Shown here one piece after another: positions 59,633 to 64,000 of a DNA stretch of 64,000 bases. How positions within the stretch are numbered: position 1 is the first letter of the stretch; each line of letters opens with the position of its first letter. The stretch is taken from positions 248,001 through 312,000 of the forward strand of contig ML976699.1 in the NCBI GenBank assembly GCA_010015655.1. The letters are read 5' to 3'. Both the position numbers and the translations under genes were made by a program. Under the pieces are notes generated by a model that saw only the letters and a program-made list of their open reading frames with translations, made no database searches and was not told where the DNA came from. Source of the DNA: Bimuria novae-zelandiae CBS 107.79. Lineage: Eukaryota; Ascomycota; Dothideomycetes; Pleosporales; Didymosphaeriaceae.

Positions 59633-59948
59633 TTGGATGTGGCGTGGGAGAAGAGAGAATATTGAACGGCCGAAAGGAAGGCAACAGTTCATGAAGTGCT
59701 AAAGAAGTCGCTGCACGTCTTGCACTGAACGAAAACAACAGTGTGGGCTATGTAGATCTCACAGGAACATCCCTGTAAGAAAAGAGGTAGCAGACCAATG
59801 CCTGTCGAGAGATCACGAAATTCATGTCCAGCTTCATTGTCCAAGTATTGCTTTAAAGTAGCTCCATATCGCGCGAAAAGCTCTCGCCCAAGCCCATTCC
59901 AACCAGAACAATCGCGATTACGAGAGACTGTAGCGAAGATAATTTGGT

Positions 59949-62078
59949 CTAGACCAAGATGATCTCTTTCATGACCCAACTGTTCTGGTACTCTTCCTCC
60001 ACAGTACAAGGATAATCATAAATCACGTCGCCAGCCCAGAACCCGATACGTCGATACGTCAAGGGCTCAGACCTTGCAGCACGGAGCTCAGCCTTCTTTT
60101 CTGTAGGAAACAAAACCAACCTACTGTGCCTGATGTATCGCTTCATAACCGTCAAGGTTTGAAGGATAATGGTCGTGACTTCTAGGACCTCGGGCGTGGT
60201 TGAAATTTGATATTCATCGGCGTAAAACTTCCATCTGAAGTTGGGGCCTGATGACTTCGCAGTGAATCGAAGCCAGCCGAGAGACAGTGTAGCAGATCTG
60301 GTAGCTACGATCAAACGAAGCTGTAACCCTTGTATATTGTGAAATTGTTTACTAGAAGGACACTGAAAGGACAGAATTCTTGCCCAGACGGATCCGTTGC
60401 TTCTTTCAGAACCCCACCAAGAAAGCTTTGCATCCGAATTCGTGATTTCTTCCCACGACTTGATGCTGAGCCAAGACCAACTAGGTATGTGGTCTGTAGG
60501 ATGCTTGACCGGCAGATGTGCATCTCTTATCACATACCAAAGTAGACCAGGCTGAAGGTACTCTAACCATAAACCGGCTATATAGGTCAGGTTATGAATC
60601 CTCTGCACTGCCTCTGCGATACCTGCGAATGCTATGACGCGATCAGTCTCAAAAGCCAAGTTCTGCATCCAATATGTCCTGCAAAGCACTTTCCAACTCG
60701 TTAAGAATTCTAACCTCTCATAACATTCTTCAGAGGCGCTTGGCGAACAGTTCGCGTCCGCATTATCAAAATGAGCAATCTTGTACATTAAGTTGCCTTT
60801 GAAAATCGGGATTTTGTGGTCCCACGGCCAATGCAGAGACCCCCTCTGATTCCGAGAACGTCGCTACAATAGATCTGGGAGCATTCCCAAAAGCGGCTCT
60901 TATTTCCTAGGAAGATGTTCCGCGGGCATAACAGTCGCTCTTGCATGACCCAGGCGCGTTCAAGCAGTGGCCATTTATCTTCCTCCATCCAATAGCTGCG
61001 AAAATTAAATGTAGTGGCATATACTCCTGTAGTTGAAATAGATGGCCTGCACAAGATGCATGGGGTATACTCTCTGGAGTCCTCCTGTACCTCTTTCTTA
61101 GCATCTTCGGGTGGAAAAAAGTAGGACAGGTTGCATGTTGCAGCACCATAAACCGTAGCCATTCTGCTCGCTTCGCGCTCCCAATCTTCTAAGGAATCTT
61201 GAATGATACAAAGGGAATCAATCCAGAGGAATTGAATACCCAAGGCGCGAGTTATACGGATAGCTTCAACATAAATGTGGGACATTTCGATTGTTGGCAC
61301 TTCTATCTCGAATTGTGCGAGTCGGTCTTTTGTCAAACGTAGTTGGTGGTTGGGATCAAAACCTCACATATGGCTCAGCGTTGTGTATTCGTAACCTGGG
61401 TCTCCGACCATGTCGTGGTGAAGCCGTGTTCGTCCGTCGCTGAGGTCTAATATTCTTGAAGGGCGAGATGACGGGTCCACAATTATGTTCCGAGCAAGCC
61501 GACATCGACTGTGTTTCGTTATGCAAGTATGGAGCCATGATTTCATTGTTGACACATTTTGCATAGAGTCGTATGGGCGATGAGTCCACCGTAGTGGTGA
61601 ATATTCGCTTTCTACTAAAATGGGCGCTAAGAAGAACAAGCATACGACAGGAATTAGACTAACGCTGGTATGCATACAGCTCTACAGAGGAGCCCAAAGG
61701 GGTGCAACAAATTTCAACCGAACGATTTACTGCGTGCACACTTAATTCCACGTTTTTGGTGTAGTCAGGTGCAACAGCGAATTCGGAGCATTTCTCCACT
61801 GGAAGCCTGCAAAAATGGCACGACTCAACGCTTTTCAGCAATTGCTTCATTGTGCACAGTTTGTAATCCTCTCCCTTAGGTGGCGGTTCGTAGTTGAAAT
61901 CCATGTTGCTGAACCACTCTATTAGTTTGCTTCCATGGGCGAAGCGCTCGCACCGCTCGCACAGCACATGCAGCGGCACCGATCCTCCAGGGTAATCCGG
62001 AACAGAAGATGCCTGCAACGAAGGCTCAATAATAGAAGCGCTCACCGAAGATCCGCCATCGGGAAGAGGGGTGCCCAT
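59949..62078 (-). pseudogene. HET-domain (heterokaryon incompatibility) protein, broken
   Basis: Exon 1 runs from ATG 62078 to about 61664 and has CERCERF and CHFCRLPVEKC, typical of the HET N-terminus. An intron is likely at 61612-61663 (52 bp, GTTAGT..TAG). Exon 2 has YEYTTLSHM, then TGA (61364-61366) where the conserved Trp of SHxWG is expected, then EAIRITRALGIQFLWIDSLC, IIQDSLEDWEREASRMATVY and PLLERAWVMQERLLCPRNIF, all HET hallmarks. At the run of five C (60840-60844) the frame shifts by one; beyond it SLHWPWDHKIPIFKGN leads into an open C-terminal part to 59949. A full protein would have about 690 residues. It is convergent with the rhodopsin gene, 316 bp apart. HET proteins trigger cell death on fusion of unlike hyphae. 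A sequencing error could explain the frameshift but hardly both lesions. Confidence 0.85.
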
Positions 62079-64000
62079 GGCGCAAGGCTGAACCAGGTTG
62101 TGGACGGCCGGGGAGAGGTCGTGGCGAGCGGCATCGACGAGCGAAGAGGCGCAGTCGTGCAGGCGACTGTTTTTCGCGTAGAAAGGACACTGTCCCTGGC
62201 TTCGCGAAGGGAGGGTTGTGGTGTATGAAGCATGGAGTGTTGCCAGGCTGACAACTACCTATGGTACCCCTCGCGCTTTCCACACGTACTCCAATAGGCG
62301 TTGTTGGAAGGAGCCTCATCATCGCGTACGCTCAGCCCGCTCAGTCCGCACACAAGCTTTTCTTTTATCGTCTTCTACGACCTGAACACATATCGCGTCA
62401 CCCAAACCTATACTCACCGGTCTAGTGCTGCCGGTGAAACCCCCCTCCTCCCCTCCCCCATCCCCTCCTCCTCCGGCCCATCTGACGCCCGTGTCGCCTC
62501 TTGGACGTCTCTCCTTCTGGATGAGGCTATTTATGACAGCTCACCACGTCAAAGTTACTTACAGGCGCGCAGACAGGTCGCTGAAGAAAATAAATGAGAA
62601 GCTTGAAGGTCGCCTCGCGAGAGTTTGCCCGTTCAATGATTGAAAATCAACTCACATAGGGGAGAAGAGAAATATCAGAGCCTACGACTACAAAATCCAA
62701 GCCGCGTTGATTATATTCATCAAAGGTGAGGCGTAATGAACGATTCCACATCTTGTCCATTACAGGAACCGCCAACTCGTAGAGGGCGTTGAACAACACT
62801 TGCGGCATTCGGCCGGTAGACGTACATGAAGCGTACAGAGCCAGTGCACCATCACTGAGCGCCAGGCCATCGCATCACAAGAACCAGAATACCACTACAC
62901 AGAGACCAGCGCCTCGCAAGCAAACCGCTGCAAGACAGCAGATCAAGCTGTAAGAGAATGCATGTACCCTCCAATGCTCATCGCAACGCCAACTATCGGC
63001 GCAACGACTTCGCATCGGAGGTACCACCGCCCAAGCTTCAGGCGATGGCTTTCTGCTCTAGCTTCTATGTCCACACTCGTTCGACCGTAGGGCATAACGT
63101 ACTGACGAGCTCTAGCTAATTAGAAGCAAATACCACGAGCGCAACAGCGATGATCACACACAACTGCTGGCTGCGGTAGTCTCGCGTCCATGCCGGATAG
63201 CGAGTATCTCTCAGCTTTCTTCGTAGACCTAGACAGCGCGAAGGAACCACCCAACGGCGTGAAAGGAAGACGACGGAGAGATGTAGTTCAACCCCCCGAC
63301 GGAACACATAAGCCCCCAGAACCCACAACGTCAACTCCTTGGCGTTCGCCGAAGGGACTGCACCATGTATCGGCGAAGATACTGATGCTGGACGATTTCC
63401 GCACGTAGGGACGTCGGACATACTCATGTCTCACCTGGCCGAGTACATGATAAAGTGCCCGTGTCTCATGCGACTTTCATGAGCCCGCTAACATCGAACG
63501 ATCGATGTTGTGATGCAAATCATTGCGAAGTGGCTGCAACTTATAGCTCACTAAGCTGGCAATCACTACGGTAAACAATCCAGATGTGTCGGCCGTCAGC
63601 GACACGATCCTATGCTAGGATCTGACCCAATGCTAGGATCTGGTGCAATGCACCTCTCATCTTGCTGCGCGTTTCCAACCAGATCACGGGTGCCTTCACG
63701 CAAATGCCAGGACCTTTCGATCTGTCAGAAACGCCAATTGCGAATCCATATCTGTGGCTTCTTCCACCAGGGCCGCCCATAAAGATTGCCAGACATGCGC
63801 CTGGCCTCGATATGCTCAGCTCACCCGGTGGCGGGAGCTTCTCCCCTGCGATAAAGGACCGCGATTGTCAAAAAGCGGGTGCACGGCTGCTTGCGCGTGC
63901 GACGGCTGGATGCTATATTTTCAACGAAGTCATCTTCGACTCGTGATTCGCACCTCTGACTCTGAGTGGACCATCTTTTCTGGCTGCAGGTAGGATTCCA
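62079..64000. other. Region upstream of the HET gene, no gene recognised
   Basis: Normal composition. The first 250 bp should hold the HET promoter. Short frames exist (for example 63190-63408 plus, starting MPDSEYLSAFFVDLDSAKEP; 63116-63427 minus), but they overlap each other and show no motif. A gene may continue past the right edge. Confidence 0.4.
63610..63650. repeat. Short tandem repeat, two copies of about 20 bp
   Basis: AATGCTAGGATCTG-type units: TATGCTAGGATCTGACCCAA then TGCTAGGATCTGGTGCAATG. Confidence 0.75.

Noticed and set aside
61327..61370. Intron explaining the TGA in the HET gene
   Set aside because: A GTGAGG..AAAG intron of 41 bp would remove the conserved WG segment and put the following HET motif out of frame.
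63116..63427. Opposed frames 63116-63427 (minus) and 63190-63408 (plus)
   Set aside because: They overlap almost completely, lack motifs and have no splice partners; neither could be preferred.
1..64000. CRISPR arrays, operons, rRNA or tRNA genes
   Set aside because: The DNA is eukaryotic; no spaced repeat array and no recognisable tRNA or rRNA sequence was seen. Tandem repeats found are within LTRs or short local duplications.

Overview
The window looks like nuclear DNA of a filamentous ascomycete (Pezizomycotina, possibly Dothideomycetes; this is inference). The evidence is: short introns of about 50 bp with GT..AG ends, a HET-domain gene, a fungal rhodopsin-domain membrane protein, a small secreted Cys-rich protein, and Ty3/Gypsy chromoviruses, Copia and pogo/Tc1 transposons carrying the signature of repeat-induced point mutation (RIP). 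Stops in the transposon frames are nearly all TAG or TAA where Trp or Gln is expected, catalytic Asp codons have become Asn, and TpA is very common.

Layout. 1-7257: the 3' part of chromovirus Gypsy-1, a Tc1/mariner fragment and a complete pogo element (Pogo-1). 7258-10507: normal-composition DNA with one clear gene, a secreted BYS1/thaumatin-like protein (8713-9279). 10508-about 57600: a 47-kb AT-rich nest of transposons. Its history can be read from target-site duplications (TSDs): Gypsy-4 (TSD GCTTA) contains Pogo-4 (TA), which contains Copia-1 (ACTGT); Gypsy-2 (ATAAG) stands alone; Pogo-2 (TA) contains a solo Copia-type LTR (CTATT), Gypsy-3 (ATATT) and a solo chromovirus LTR (TAATT); Pogo-3 contains a hAT-like MITE (GTTAGCAT) and Gypsy-5 (ATATA); Pogo-5 contains two solo LTRs. 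57600-64000: normal-composition DNA with a five-exon, seven-helix rhodopsin-domain gene (58291-59632) and a convergent, broken HET-domain gene (59949-62078).

The main finding is a small gene carried antisense by the chromoviruses. Four of the five (Gypsy-1 to Gypsy-4), with different LTRs, have an open frame on the opposite strand, between or overlapping the end of pol and the 3' LTR. All four frames fit a six-cysteine pattern of the fungal Zn2Cys6 type, CX2CX6CX(8 or 13)CX2CX(6-7)C, once RIP-type Cys-to-Tyr changes are allowed for, and are followed by a basic, coiled-coil-like stretch. The Gypsy-2 copy (28343-28846) has no internal stop although the gag-pol frame of the same element does. 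Gypsy-5, of another chromovirus type, lacks it and acts as an internal negative control.

All calls come from reading the sequence and translations; no database search was possible.
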